Notes: a model not told the origin generated them from the letters alone. Counted from the first letter of the stretch, positions 1 to 8,897 are shown. The stretch: 64,000 nt of DNA from Solwaraspora sp. WMMD791 (GCF_029581195.1 NZ_CP120737.1:5123001-5187000); one strand, 5' to 3'. Numbers and translations are program-made.

Positions 1-261
1 GGTGGCCAGCAGCCGCCGCAGGTAGACCGGCTCCTCACCGGCCAGCGACTCGGCGACGCAGCGGGCCGTGACCTCACCGACCCCGGCCAGCTCGGTCAGG
101 GTGCCGGCGGCGGCCCGGTCGGCGACCTCGTCGGCGCCCAGGGCGGCGAGCGCACCGGCGGCGGAGCGGAACGCCCGTACCCGGTAGGTGGCCTCGTTGG
201 CGCGTTCCAGCAGGAACGCGATGCGACGCAGGTCGGCGACCGGGTCCCGGGCAGTGCTCAC
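1..261 (-). CDS. PHP-domain protein, N-terminal fragment (window edge)
   Basis: The reverse strand reads continuously from a GTG at 261 to the window edge and begins STARDPVADLRRIAFLLERA. A stretch rich in Ala and Glu with a helix-hairpin-helix-like segment follows (LTELAGVGEVTARCVAESL). This N-terminal arrangement is typical of actinobacterial PHP-domain phosphoesterases, whose helical DNA-polymerase-beta-like region precedes the PHP metal site. The PHP domain itself lies outside the window, so the assignment rests on the N-terminus alone. A second in-frame GTG lies three codons upstream (268-270). The gene is divergent from mtnA, leaving about 118 bp for both promoters. Confidence 0.6.
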   Translation of the reverse strand, partial: MSTARDPVADLRRIAFLLERANEATYRVRAFRSAAGALAALGADEVADRAAAGTLTELAGVGEVTARCVAESLAGEEPVYLRRLLAT

Positions 262-379
262 ACCGGCCACCCTAGGCGGTACGGACCGACCGTGCGCGGC
301 GAACCCGGCGGGTGTCCGCCGGGCTACCCACGGTCGAATCTGCGGGTGCCCACAGCGCGGCGGCGATAGGGTCGACGGC

Positions 380-1369
380 ATGCGGACCATCGACTGGGTC
401 GGCGACGCCGTCGAGATCATCGACCAGACCGCGTTGCCGGACAACACCATCGTCCGGCGACTATCCACGGTGGATGAAGTGATCGAGGCGATCCGGTCGT
501 TGGCGGTACGGGGCGCGCCGGCGATCGGTGTGGCCGGCGCGCTCGGTGTGGCGCTCGCCGCCCGGCTGCACGCCGACGCGTCGGAGGACCTCGCCGACGC
601 CGTCGCCCGGCTTCGGTCGGCCCGGCCCACCGCGGTCAATCTGGCCCGGGGCGTCGACCGGGCGGCAGCCCGGATCCCCGACGGCCGCGACGCCGTGCTG
701 GCCGAGGCGACCGCGCTGATGGCCGAGGAGGAGGCAGCCTCGGCCGCGATGGCCCGCGCCGGTGCCGACCTGCTCGGCGAGCTCTGCGGTGACCGACCCC
801 GACTGCTGACCCACTGCAACACCGGGGCGCTGGCGACCGTGGTCGGTGGCACCGCCCTCGGGGTCGTCACCGAACTGCACCGACGGGGTGCGCTCGGCGC
901 GGTCGTCGCCAGCGAGACCCGACCGTTGCTGCAGGGCGCCCGGCTGACCGCGTGGGAGCTGGGCCGGGCCGGGGTCGACTTCCGGGTGGCGGTCGACGGG
1001 GCCGGCCCGTTCCTGATGGCCCGGGGGCTGATCGACGCGGTGATCGTCGGCGCCGACCGGATCTGCGCCAACGGCGACACGATCAACAAGATCGGTACGT
1101 ACGCGCACGCGCTCGGTGCCCGCCGGGCCGGACTGCCCTTCATCGTGGTCGCACCCGAGTCCACGGTGGATGTCGCGACCGCGACCGGGGCGGAGGTGGA
1201 GATCGAGGACCGGGGCTCGGCCGAGGTCGTCGGCTTCGCCACGGCCCGGACCACCCCGCCCGGCACCGAGGCGGTCAACCCCGCGTTCGACGTGACCCCG
1301 GCCGACCTGGTCACCGCCATCGTCACCGACCAGCGGGTGATCCGGCTGGATCGCGGCGAGCGGATCTGA
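380..1369 (+). CDS. mtnA: S-methyl-5-thioribose-1-phosphate isomerase
   Basis: This enzyme converts 5-methylthioribose 1-phosphate to 5-methylthioribulose 1-phosphate in the cytosolic methionine salvage pathway. The 329-residue product has the family landmarks in order: the RGAPAIGVAGALG turn near residue 50, the LTHCNTGALAT segment carrying the catalytic Cys, the ETRPLLQGARLTAWEL segment, and the late GADRICANGDTINKIGTY motif with the catalytic Asp. The frame is open much further upstream, but MRTIDWVGDAVEIIDQ is the normal family N-terminus, so ATG 380 is chosen. No other salvage gene is adjacent. Identification is secure. Confidence 0.95.
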   Translation: MRTIDWVGDAVEIIDQTALPDNTIVRRLSTVDEVIEAIRSLAVRGAPAIGVAGALGVALAARLHADASEDLADAVARLRSARPTAVNLARGVDRAAARIPDGRDAVLAEATALMAEEEAASAAMARAGADLLGELCGDRPRLLTHCNTGALATVVGGTALGVVTELHRRGALGAVVASETRPLLQGARLTAWELGRAGVDFRVAVDGAGPFLMARGLIDAVIVGADRICANGDTINKIGTYAHALGARRAGLPFIVVAPESTVDVATATGAEVEIEDRGSAEVVGFATARTTPPGTEAVNPAFDVTPADLVTAIVTDQRVIRLDRGERI

Positions 1370-1462
1370 CCGCGCCGCACCCGCCCACCCGGACAGGCGC
1401 GTCGGTCCGCCTGCCCGACAGCGCTCAGAGGCAGGTCCGCGGCGGTCGGGGCGGTCGGCTCG

Positions 1463-2488
1463 TCAGTCCGCCGGCTCGGCCGGCGCCGGCCGGACCGCGG
1501 TCACCGTACGGCGGTCTGCGGCGACCGCGCTCACCCAACCGCCGGCGCGACCCAGCCGCAGCAGGGCGTCCGGCTGAGCCGGCAGCTCCAACGGACGCCC
1601 CGGGGTCGGCGGCCAGTCGGTGCGCGCCGCGTTGCCCGTAGACAGCCACGGCACCAGCGCCGGGATCGGCTCGGCGGCGTCCAACGCCGCCCGCGCCACC
1701 GACAACGCCGCCAGCACCTCGTCCAACGCCGACCGGACGGCCGCCGCGTTGCCACCGCACATCGCCGCGACCAGCTCGGGGCGGCTGGCGGCGACCCGGG
1801 TGCCGTCGCGGAAGGAACCCGCCGCCAGCGACCAGGCCAGCGGGTCGGTCACGGCGGTGGCGGCCAGCGCCGAGGCCAGCAGATGCGGTACGTGACTGAT
1901 GGCGGCGACCGCCCGGTCGTGCTCACCTGCGGTGGCCGGCACGACCCGGGCGCCGAGCCCGGTGACCGCCGCCGCGACGGTCAACCAGTCGTCGATCGCG
2001 GTGACCTGAGGTTCCAGGCAGAGCACCCAGGAGCAGCCGGCGAACAGCTCCGGGTCGGCGGCGGTGAATCCGGAGGTCTCCCGGCCGGCCATCGGGTGAC
2101 CGCCGACGAAACCGGCCGTCCGGTCGTGCAGCCGGTGCAGGTGCCGGTCGACGAGCTGGCGTACCGGCTCCTTGACCGACGTCACGTCGGTGACCAGCCC
2201 GGTGTAGCCGACCGCCGCGACCTGGTCGAGCACCTGGCCCAGCGCGGGCAACGGCACCGCCAGCAGCACCAGGTCGGCGTCGGTGACCGCGTCCCGCACC
2301 GTGGGTGACACCTGCCATCGGGCCCCGGTCGCGGCCCGGGCCGCCGCGGTCCGGGCGGTCGCGCGGGTGGCCGGGTCGGCGTCGTAGCCGAACACCCGAT
2401 GGCCGGCCGCAGCGAACGCGCGCAGCGCGGAGCCGCCGATGAGCCCCAACCCGATCACCGCCAGACGCACGCGGTGACTCTGCCACAT
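1463..2488 (-). CDS. tyrA: prephenate dehydrogenase
   Basis: The enzyme oxidatively decarboxylates prephenate to 4-hydroxyphenylpyruvate with NAD+ in tyrosine synthesis. The 341-residue protein opens with a Rossmann dinucleotide site (LAVIGLGLIGGSALRAF). It then has the family segments LLAVPLPALGQVL, a TDVTSVK motif and GGHPMAGRETSGF, followed by a helical dimerization domain that includes SHVPHLLASALA. ATG 2488 is taken as the start; a GTG six codons in is a close alternative. No chorismate mutase or ACT domain is evident. It converges with mtnA, and the 93 bp between them hold no clear hairpin. Confidence 0.92.
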   Translation of the reverse strand: MWQSHRVRLAVIGLGLIGGSALRAFAAAGHRVFGYDADPATRATARTAAARAATGARWQVSPTVRDAVTDADLVLLAVPLPALGQVLDQVAAVGYTGLVTDVTSVKEPVRQLVDRHLHRLHDRTAGFVGGHPMAGRETSGFTAADPELFAGCSWVLCLEPQVTAIDDWLTVAAAVTGLGARVVPATAGEHDRAVAAISHVPHLLASALAATAVTDPLAWSLAAGSFRDGTRVAASRPELVAAMCGGNAAAVRSALDEVLAALSVARAALDAAEPIPALVPWLSTGNAARTDWPPTPGRPLELPAQPDALLRLGRAGGWVSAVAADRRTVTAVRPAPAEPAD

Positions 2489-2598
2489 CGCCGTCGGGGT
2501 CGGCCGGGCAGCCGTCGTCGGTACGCTTGTCGACAGGGCAGCCGGCGCTCGGCAGGACGCCGGGTCCTCAGCGGCGGGCGGACGAAGGAGCGAGGCGG

Positions 2599-2961
2599 AT
2601 GCGGGACCACCCGATCAACTGGCCGTCGCCGCACTGGCCGCCGCCTCTTCCGCCGGCGCCGCCACCACGGCCGACGTACCGGGAGCCGCATCCGGTGCGG
2701 CCGGGCGCCATCGCCGCCGGCGCCCTCGCCACCGCCCTCTGGCTGCTGCTGACCGGGCTGCTCGGCACGGATCTGCGCAGCTACGCCCTGACGACGCTGG
2801 CCGGCGGGGCGGTCGCCTGGGGTGTCGCGGTCCTGCTGGCATGGATCGGTGACCGGGGCGTCGCCACCGGTGTCGCCCTGGCGACGTCGGCGGGCTGGAG
2901 CATCGCAACTGTGGCGATCGCCACTCACTGGGCCGCCACCGGCAGTTGGCCGCTGTGGTGA
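2599..2961 (+). CDS. small proline-rich membrane protein, unknown function
   Basis: This predicted 120-residue protein has a proline-rich cytoplasmic-type N-terminus (PPLPPAPPPRP around residues 13-23) and then about three hydrophobic segments: around AAGALATALWLLLTGLLG, TTLAGGAVAWGVAVLLAWIG and VALATSAGWSIATVAIATHW. ATG 2599 is chosen over an upstream in-frame ATG because AAGGAG at 2585-2590 sits 8 nt before it. The family is not recognised; such proteins are common and uncharacterised in actinomycetes. It is divergent from tyrA and upstream of the tadA pair, but the spacing does not suggest an operon with either. Confidence 0.7.
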   Translation: MRDHPINWPSPHWPPPLPPAPPPRPTYREPHPVRPGAIAAGALATALWLLLTGLLGTDLRSYALTTLAGGAVAWGVAVLLAWIGDRGVATGVALATSAGWSIATVAIATHWAATGSWPLW

Positions 2962-3019
2962 TCCGGGCGGCCGAATTGCGGGCTTGACGAATGCCGTACC
3001 GGTCGGCACGCTCGGCGGC

Positions 3020-3184
3020 ATGGCCAACACTGGGCATCGGCTCGACCCGCAGCGGCACCGCCGTCGTTTGCAGATCCTCGCCGAACTCGCCGGCGCGAAG
3101 ATCGCCCGCGACCGGGAGCGCCCCCGCCGGGTGCGGGATCAGCAGCTGCGCGAGCTGATCGTCGCACGCCGACTGGTCAACTGA
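3020..3184 (+). CDS. small basic protein, unknown
   Basis: A possible 54-residue protein rich in Arg and helix-forming residues (for example RRRLQILAELAGAKIARD). Its codons show the G/C third-position bias expected here, and it is collinear with its neighbours, but no strong ribosome binding site precedes ATG 3020. It could be a genuine small conserved protein or a chance frame. No function can be assigned. Confidence 0.4.
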   Translation: MANTGHRLDPQRHRRRLQILAELAGAKIARDRERPRRVRDQQLRELIVARRLVN

Positions 3185-3353
3185 CTTCCGCGACCGCTGT
3201 CGCACACCCGTCCCTGCACGTCAGGGGTGTTCGGGGCGTTGTGGGTTCAACGACCGACCTGACCCGATACCGTCATCCTGACGACTGATTCGGCGGTTAC
3301 CTGACGGCGGCGAGCGACGCCGGAAGGTCACCGCAGGGACCATTGGGGGGACC

Positions 3354-3989
3354 GTGCCCTACTTCGCTGCCGCTGCCGTACGCGGCCCGGCCGGTTGGTC
3401 AGGTGCCGAACTGGACCTCGGCGGGGTCGCCGACATCGACGAAGTGGTCGACCGGCTCCGCGAGGTCGACCCGGACGCCGAGGTGTCACTGCTGTTCGTC
3501 GAATCGGACGACAGCTACCTCGTGATCCTGCGTCTCGACGAGGGCGAGGACCTACGGATCTTCAGCTCGGACGCCGCGTTCGCCGACGAGTCCCGGCTCG
3601 GGGCCCTGCTGATCGGCGACATCCGGACACCTGCCGTCGAGGTCGATCTGGAACCGGTCGTGGTCGGTGCCGCCGCCAGCGGGGGCACGGTCGCCGGTGG
3701 CGCGGCCCCGTCGCCCGGTGGCGGTGCCGGCGGGTACGCCGGTGACCCGCTGACCGACTTCGACGACGACGTGGATGCCCTGGCCGACGAGGAGGACGAC
3801 GAGGAGCCGGTCGCCGACCCGGACGCGGAGCCGGTCGGTGACGCCGACCTGCTCGCCGACCTCGGGGTGTCCGCGCGCCGGCTGTTGGCGCTCTGCTCCC
3901 GGGACGGAATGCTGCCGGCCGACGTGACCGCCGAGGTCTGCCAGACCCTCGGCTGTGGCGACGAGATCGAGGAACTGCGCGAGGCGTGA
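3354..3989 (+). CDS. tRNA adenosine deaminase-associated protein
   Basis: The 211-residue acidic protein starts at a GTG preceded by a run of G at 3345-3350. The N-terminal third (PYFAAAAVRGPAGWSGAELD, then LLFVESDDSYLVILRLDE) matches the actinobacterial family found next to tRNA adenosine deaminase. The middle is a Gly/Ala linker and an Asp/Glu-rich stretch. The C-terminus ends in a helical segment with two Cys residues (LALCSRDGMLPADVTAEVCQ). Its stop overlaps the tadA start in GTGA, so the two are probably translationally coupled. A role helping TadA is inferred from gene context only; the biochemical role is not established. Confidence 0.85.
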   Translation: MPYFAAAAVRGPAGWSGAELDLGGVADIDEVVDRLREVDPDAEVSLLFVESDDSYLVILRLDEGEDLRIFSSDAAFADESRLGALLIGDIRTPAVEVDLEPVVVGAAASGGTVAGGAAPSPGGGAGGYAGDPLTDFDDDVDALADEEDDEEPVADPDAEPVGDADLLADLGVSARRLLALCSRDGMLPADVTAEVCQTLGCGDEIEELREA

Positions 3990-4483
3990 CCGGCCCGGGG
4001 AGCACCGTGCCGGCCGCGCGACGCCACCGCGACCCGCAGCACGAGCGGTGGATGCGGCGGGCGCTGGCGGTCGCCGCTGCCGAACCGCCGCCGGTCGGGG
4101 CGGCCGATGTGCCCGTCGGGGCGGTCGTCTACGACGCCGACGGCACCGAGCTGGCGACCGGCCGCAACGAACGTGAACTGACCGGCGACCCGACCGCCCA
4201 CGCCGAGATCCTCGCGCTGCGGCGGGCCGCCGCCCGACGCGGCGAATGGCGGCTCGACGGCTGCACCCTGGTGGTCACCCTGGAGCCGTGCACGATGTGC
4301 GCCGGGGCGCTGGTGCTGGCCCGGGTCGCCACCGTGGTCTTCGGCGCGTGGGAGCCGAAGACCGGGGCGCTCGGCTCCCTGTGGGACGTGGTCCGGGACC
4401 GGCGGGTCAACCACCGGCCGGCGGTGTACGGCGGGATCCTCGCCGACGAGTGCGCCGCCGCGCTGCGGACGTTCTTCCGCTGA
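3986..4483 (+). CDS. tadA: tRNA-specific adenosine deaminase
   Basis: TadA deaminates A34 to inosine in tRNA-Arg(ACG), which allows wobble decoding of CGN codons. The 165-residue protein has the cytidine/adenosine deaminase zinc site: TAHAEILAL with the catalytic HAE, and EPCTMCAGAL with the PCxxC ligands. The GTG start at 3986 overlaps the stop of the partner gene. The N-terminus carries about 20 residues before the deaminase fold. Length and motifs fit the bacterial family; a generic nucleoside deaminase is less likely given the coupled associated-protein gene. Confidence 0.92.
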   Translation: MTGPGSTVPAARRHRDPQHERWMRRALAVAAAEPPPVGAADVPVGAVVYDADGTELATGRNERELTGDPTAHAEILALRRAAARRGEWRLDGCTLVVTLEPCTMCAGALVLARVATVVFGAWEPKTGALGSLWDVVRDRRVNHRPAVYGGILADECAAALRTFFR

Positions 4484-4510
4484 CGTACGGGTGCCCGCGA
4501 GCGGGCGGCG

Positions 4511-4548
4511 GCGTACCTCAGAGGCGTACCTCAGGCGGCGGCGTACCT
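4511..4548. repeat. three short direct repeats
   Basis: GCGTACCT occurs at 4511, 4524 and 4541 in the 87-bp gap between the convergent tadA and deoD genes. The first two copies extend to GCGTACCTCAG. No hairpin with a T-run is evident. It is probably a small local duplication. Confidence 0.5.
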
Positions 4549-4570
4549 GGGTCGGCGACGGCGGCGACGC

Positions 4571-5284
4571 TCAGGCGACGACGGTGTCGAGTGCGATCCG
4601 TACCATTTCGCTGAAGGTCTGCTCGCGGTCCTCGGCGCTGGTCTTGTCGCCGGTCCGGATGTGGTCGCTGACCGTGAGAATGGTCAGCGCGCGGGCCCGG
4701 AACCGGGCGGCGATGGTGTACAGCGCGGCCGACTCCATCTCGACCGCCAGGACCCCGTAGTCGGCGAGGGTGTCGTACAGGTCCGGCCGGTCGGTGTAGA
4801 AGGCGTCGGCGGCGAGCACCGGACCGACCCGCATCGCGACGCCGTGCCGGGCCGCCACGTCGACCGCCGTACGCAGCAACCCGAAGTCGGCCACCGGGGC
4901 GTAGTCGACCAGGCCGGCGAACCGCACCCGGTTCATGTTCGAGTCGGTGGCCGAGCCGTTCGCCGCGATCACGTCCCGTAGCTGCAGGTCGTCGGTGAGC
5001 GCGCCGCAGGAGCCGACCCGGATCAGGGTCTTCACCCCGTAGTCGTTGATCAACTCGTGGGCGTAGATCGACGCCGACGGCATGCCCATGCCGGACCCCT
5101 GGACGGAGACCGGCGTGCCGGCGTAGGTGCCGGTGAAGCCGAACATGCCCCGTACGGTCGAGTAGCAGGTGGCGTCCGTGAGGAAGTTCTCGGCGATCCA
5201 CTTGGCGCGTAGCGGGTCACCCGGCATGAGGACCCGCTCGGCGATGTCGCCGGGGCTGGCTCCGATGTGCGTGCTCATGTCCAT
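4571..5284 (-). CDS. deoD: purine nucleoside phosphorylase, DeoD type
   Basis: The enzyme cleaves purine (deoxy)ribonucleosides with phosphate to a free base and ribose 1-phosphate. The 237-residue length is typical of the hexameric DeoD family. Visible landmarks are [16 protein letters not shown] near residue 20, [23 protein letters not shown] (phosphate and ribose contacts), [11 protein letters not shown] late in the protein, and [11 protein letters not shown] carrying the conserved catalytic Asp region. ATG 5284 starts MDMSTHIGA; the ATG two codons later is equally possible. It converges on tadA, and its upstream side faces tRNA-Ser. Confidence 0.95.
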   Translation of the reverse strand: MDMSTHIGASPGDIAERVLMPGDPLRAKWIAENFLTDATCYSTVRGMFGFTGTYAGTPVSVQGSGMGMPSASIYAHELINDYGVKTLIRVGSCGALTDDLQLRDVIAANGSATDSNMNRVRFAGLVDYAPVADFGLLRTAVDVAARHGVAMRVGPVLAADAFYTDRPDLYDTLADYGVLAVEMESAALYTIAARFRARALTILTVSDHIRTGDKTSAEDREQTFSEMVRIALDTVVA

Positions 5285-5370
5285 GATCCTGCCAGGTGGG
5301 GTCGGGACCGCTCCGGTGCGGGCGGATACCGCCGCGACGTCGCCACCGCTCGTCGGGTACCCTTCTCGGC

Positions 5371-5460
5371 GGTGGTGTGTCCGAGTGGCCTAAGGAGCAC
5401 GCCTCGAAAGCGTGTGAGGGTTCACGCCCTCCGCGGGTTCAAATCCCGCCGCCACCGCCA
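5371..5460 (+). tRNA. tRNA-Ser(CGA)
   Basis: The seven-base acceptor arms GGTGGTG and CGCCACC pair with one G-T wobble, followed by discriminator G and an encoded CCA. The T arm is GCGGG-TTCAAAT-CCCGC. A long variable arm (type II tRNA) is present. The anticodon loop places CGA at 5405-5407, which reads UCG serine codons. Confidence 0.95.
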
Positions 5461-5487
5461 CTTGAGCAGGGCGGACACCCTGCTTAC

Positions 5488-5527
5488 CGAACGCCCGGCA
5501 GGTCCGTCACGGACCGCCGGGCGTTCG
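5488..5527. terminator. strong hairpin after tRNA-Ser
   Basis: A long, nearly perfect inverted repeat has arms CGAACGCCCGGC and GCCGGGCGTTCG around an inner GGTCCG/CGGACC stem with a TCA loop. It lies between tRNA-Ser and the convergent lysG-like gene and could terminate both directions. No long T-run follows, as is common in this GC range. Confidence 0.85.
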
Positions 5528-5549
5528 ATTTCGTAGCCGTAGCGGCTGG

Positions 5550-6476
5550 TCAGTGGAGTGCGGTGCCGGCGGCGGCCCGGACCGCCTCCGTCAGCGCCGA
5601 CAGCACTGTCGACTCCAGACGCCAGTACTGCCAGTACAACGGCACGTCGATGTGGTGGCCGGCGGCGACCTCGACGAGTCGACCGGCGGCGACGTCGGCC
5701 CGGGCGATGTCCTCGGGTACGAGGCCCCAGCCGAGGCCGAGCCGGATCGCCTCGGTGAAACTGGCCGACGCCGGCACGGCGTGCGTCGGCGGGTCGAAGG
5801 GCGCGGTCTGGTCGACGTCGTGGCCGGTAGCGTCGCGGCCGGTGACGGCGCGGACGAAGCGGTGCTGCAGGGTGTCCTTGCGGTTGAACCGGAGCATCGG
5901 GGCGGTCGCGAACGCGGTGGCGAGGTCGCCGTCGGCGAACCACACCGGGTACCGGTCGGGCGCGGCGACGGCGAGGTAGCGCATCGCGCCGAGCCGGTGC
6001 ACCCGGCAGCCCTGCACGGCGACTCGTTCGGTGGTGACTGCGGCCATCACCGTCCCGGCGCGCAGCAGCTGCGCGGTGTGCCCCTCGTCGTCGGTGTGCA
6101 CCTCGAAGATCACGTCGGGCAGGGCGGTGAGGACCGGCAGGAACCATCCGGCGAGGGAATCGGCGTTGACGACGACGGCCACCCGGGTGCGGGACGGGCC
6201 GTCGAGTACGCCGCGTGCGGCGCGCAGTGCCTCGTGCTCGAGGAGCGCGATCTGACCGCCGAGGCGGACCAGGGGCAGCCCGGCGGCGGTCGGCACGCAC
6301 GGTCGGGTCCGCTGGACGAGGACCTGTCCGACGACCTGCTCCAGCGCCTTGATGCGCTGGCTGACCGCCGACGGTGTGACGTGCAGGACCTGGGCGGCCG
6401 TGTCGAAGCTGCCGTGCGCCACGACTGCCTGGAAGGTCGCGAGCTGGACCGGGTCGAGCGGCATGAGCAGCCCCAA
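5550..6476 (-). CDS. lysG: LysR-family regulator, LysG/ArgP type
   Basis: The 308-residue protein has an N-terminal winged helix-turn-helix (TFQAVVAHGSFDTAAQVLHV, then PSAVSQRIKALE) and a C-terminal LysR effector-binding domain. The ArgP/LysG subgroup is suggested by the NADSLAGWFLPVL segment and, more strongly, by the divergent lysE gene 72 bp away. In Corynebacterium, LysG senses intracellular lysine or arginine and activates lysE. The intergenic DNA at 6477-6548 should carry the operator and both promoters. ATG 6476 is used; a second in-frame ATG lies four codons downstream. Confidence 0.88.
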   Translation of the reverse strand: MGLLMPLDPVQLATFQAVVAHGSFDTAAQVLHVTPSAVSQRIKALEQVVGQVLVQRTRPCVPTAAGLPLVRLGGQIALLEHEALRAARGVLDGPSRTRVAVVVNADSLAGWFLPVLTALPDVIFEVHTDDEGHTAQLLRAGTVMAAVTTERVAVQGCRVHRLGAMRYLAVAAPDRYPVWFADGDLATAFATAPMLRFNRKDTLQHRFVRAVTGRDATGHDVDQTAPFDPPTHAVPASASFTEAIRLGLGWGLVPEDIARADVAAGRLVEVAAGHHIDVPLYWQYWRLESTVLSALTEAVRAAAGTALH

Positions 6477-6548
6477 CGTAAGCAGAATTCACCGTACGCA
6501 AGAAACTTTAGCTGGAGTGCAGGAGCTCGTCGCCCTAGCGTTCGCCAC

Positions 6549-7142
6549 ATGGGTTCCGTGTTCGCCGGGTTCGGCCTCTCCCTCGCGTTGATCGTCGCCA
6601 TCGGGGCGCAGAACGCGTTCGTGCTGCGCCAAGGGCTGCGCCGCGAACACGTACTGCCGGTCGTGTTGACCTGCGCGGCGACCGACGCGGTGCTGATGGC
6701 CGCCGGCATCGCCGGCCTCGGCGCGGTGCTGACCGCGGCCCCCGCGATCCTGACGGCCGTACGCTGGGGCGGCGCGGCGTTCCTGTTCGGCTACGCGGCG
6801 CTCGCCGCCCGGCGCGCCCTGCGGCCCGGCGACCTCACCCCACTGGACCGGCCGCCGGCGACGCTGCGCGCCACGCTGCTGACCTGCCTGGCGTTCACGC
6901 TGCTCAACCCGCACGTCTACCTGGACACGGTGGTGCTGGTCGGCGCGGTCGCCCAGCAGTATCCGAGCCGGTGGGCGTTCGGCACCGGGGCGGCGGCGGC
7001 GAGCCTGCTGTGGTTCGTCGGGCTGGGTCTCGGTGCCCGCTGGTTGGCCCCGCTGCTCGCCCGCTCGGTCGCGTGGCGGGTGCTGGACGCGTCGATCGCC
7101 GTGGTGATGGTGGTCCTCGCGGTGTCGCTGCTCCTCGGCTGA
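6549..7142 (+). CDS. lysE: LysE-family amino acid exporter
   Basis: A 197-residue membrane protein of LysE/ArgO type that exports basic amino acids. The N-terminus (FAGFGLSLALIVAIGAQNAF) holds the conserved GAQNAFVLRQGL motif of the family. The segment TLLNPHVYLDTVVLVG contains the characteristic NPHVYLDT. About six hydrophobic segments can be counted. The frame is open far upstream in the antisense of lysG, but ATG 6549 matches the family N-terminus. The divergent lysG-like gene is the expected activator. Confidence 0.92.
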   Translation: MGSVFAGFGLSLALIVAIGAQNAFVLRQGLRREHVLPVVLTCAATDAVLMAAGIAGLGAVLTAAPAILTAVRWGGAAFLFGYAALAARRALRPGDLTPLDRPPATLRATLLTCLAFTLLNPHVYLDTVVLVGAVAQQYPSRWAFGTGAAAASLLWFVGLGLGARWLAPLLARSVAWRVLDASIAVVMVVLAVSLLLG

Positions 7143-7265
7143 CGCCGACTGGTGATCAGTCTGCTGGTGATCGGCCGACGGGTGATCTTGGCCACTGTCG
7201 GGCAGGTCCCGGCCGCGTGGACCGTTCCGCAGGACGATCCTGTCGCGGATCGAGGGGGCGAGAAA

Positions 7266-8897
7266 ATGACCGACTACGGGCACGATCTGCTGTTCGGTAC
7301 GTTCGTCACACCGGTCGCCGCACAGGCCGACCAGGTGGTGGCGCTGGCCCAGCTCACCGAGGAGGTCGGCCTCGACCTGGTGACCGTGCAGGACCATCCG
7401 TACCAGGCCCGGTTCCTGGACACCTGGACGCTGCTGTCGGTGATCGCCGCCCGCACCACCCGGGTCCGGGTCGCGCCGAACGTGGCGAATCTGCCGTTGC
7501 GGCAACCCGCCGTACTGGCCCGCAGCGCGGCCACCCTGGACCTGCTGACCGGCGGCCGGGTCGAGCTGGGCCTGGGCGCGGGCGCGTTCTGGGACGCCAT
7601 CGCCGCGATGGGCGGCGGCCGGCTCACCCCCGGGCAGAGCGTCCAGGCGCTGGAGGAGGCCATCGCGATCATCCGGGGGATCTGGGCGGTCGACGGCGGA
7701 TCGGTGAAGGTCGACGGCACCCACCACCGGGTCCGGGGCGTCCATCCCGGGCCGGCACCCGCCCACGACATCGGCATCTGGCTGGGCGCGTACAAGAAGC
7801 GGATGCTGACCGTCACCGGCCGGCTCGCCGACGGCTGGCTGCCGAGCAGCCCGTACGCGCCGCCGGAGCAACTGCCGGCGATGAACGCGGTGATCGACGA
7901 CGCGGCCCACGACGCCGGCCGCGACCCGGCCGCTGTCCGCCGGCTCTACAACATCGCCGGATCCTTCGGCCGGGGCAGTGACTTCCTCACCGGGTCGCCG
8001 GCGGACTGGGCCGAGCAGTTGGCCGAGCTGACCCTGCGGGACGGCGTCAGCGGATACATCCTGACCAGCGACGACCCGGACATGATCCGGCGGTTCGCCG
8101 CCGAGGTGGCCCCGGCGGTGCGCGACCTGGTCGCCGCCGGCCGGTCCGCCGCCGCTGCCCCGGCGGCGAGCAGTCCGGCCCCGGCCGCCGCGGACGATTC
8201 AGCGGTCGCGGTGGTTCCGCCCGCTGCGAGCAGCCCGACTCCGGCCGTGGGCAGCCCTGCCCCGGCCGTGAGCAGCTCGGCCGCGTCGGCGGCTGCGGCC
8301 GCCGCCGGGATCACCCCGACCCCGGACGACGGGGTACGGCTCAGCGACGAGCGCCTCTGGGACGAGTCGACCCGGCCGACCGCGCCCGCGCCCGACCCGA
8401 CCCTGCGGTACAGCCCCGCCCAGCGGGCCGCCGGCCAGCACCTGATCGACGTACACGATCATCTGCGCAGCGAGTTGCGGACGGTGCGGGACCTGATCAG
8501 CCAGGTCGCCGCTGGCGCCATCAGCGCCGGCGGCGCCCGCGCCCACATCAACACGATGACGATGCGGCAGAACAACTGGACGCTCGGCGCCTACTGCGAG
8601 TCGTACTGCCGGGTGGTCACCACCCACCACACCATCGAGGACATCAGCATGCTGCCGCAGCTGCGCCGCGCCGACCCCGCCCTGGCGCCGGTGGTCGACC
8701 GGCTCACCGAGGAGCACCACGTGATCCACGACGTGCTGGAGCGGGTCGACCGGGCGTTGGTCGCCCTGGTCAGCGAACCGGACCGGATCGGCGAGGTGCA
8801 GGCCGCCGTCGACCTGCTGACCGACACCCTGCTGTCGCACCTGTCGTACGAGGAACGCGAACTGGTCGAGCCGTTGGCGCGGTTCAGCCAGGGGTGA
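7266..8897 (+). CDS. luciferase-like (F420-type) oxidoreductase fused to a hemerythrin-like domain
   Basis: Residues 1-290 of the 543-residue protein form a luciferase-like monooxygenase barrel of the F420-dependent group (for example VTVQDHPYQARFLDTWTLL, LTGGRVELGLGAGAF and IGIWLGAYKKRMLTVTGRLA). A disordered Ala/Pro/Ser linker of roughly 70 residues follows. The last 150 residues are a helical hemerythrin/HHE-type domain with metal-ligand candidates in HDHLRSELRTVRD, HHTIEDISMLPQL, EEHHVIHDVLE and HLSYEERELVEP. ATG 7266 is chosen over an upstream ATG because a GAGGGGGCGAG purine stretch lies before it and it matches the barrel N-terminus. The substrate is unknown. The fusion suggests flavin/F420 chemistry linked to O2 or iron sensing, which is inference. 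Confidence 0.88.
   Translation: MTDYGHDLLFGTFVTPVAAQADQVVALAQLTEEVGLDLVTVQDHPYQARFLDTWTLLSVIAARTTRVRVAPNVANLPLRQPAVLARSAATLDLLTGGRVELGLGAGAFWDAIAAMGGGRLTPGQSVQALEEAIAIIRGIWAVDGGSVKVDGTHHRVRGVHPGPAPAHDIGIWLGAYKKRMLTVTGRLADGWLPSSPYAPPEQLPAMNAVIDDAAHDAGRDPAAVRRLYNIAGSFGRGSDFLTGSPADWAEQLAELTLRDGVSGYILTSDDPDMIRRFAAEVAPAVRDLVAAGRSAAAAPAASSPAPAAADDSAVAVVPPAASSPTPAVGSPAPAVSSSAASAAAAAAGITPTPDDGVRLSDERLWDESTRPTAPAPDPTLRYSPAQRAAGQHLIDVHDHLRSELRTVRDLISQVAAGAISAGGARAHINTMTMRQNNWTLGAYCESYCRVVTTHHTIEDISMLPQLRRADPALAPVVDRLTEEHHVIHDVLERVDRALVALVSEPDRIGEVQAAVDLLTDTLLSHLSYEERELVEPLARFSQG

Noticed and set aside
461-1108. Long minus-strand frame opposite mtnA
   Set aside because: It is the antisense of a securely identified gene, and its peptide has the Gly/Arg/Pro composition of a GC-driven shadow.
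5371-5460. tRNA-Ser(CGA) as the attachment site of the element
   Set aside because: The split sigma gene locates the boundaries 5 kb away, and no tRNA 3'-end copy was noticed at the other end.
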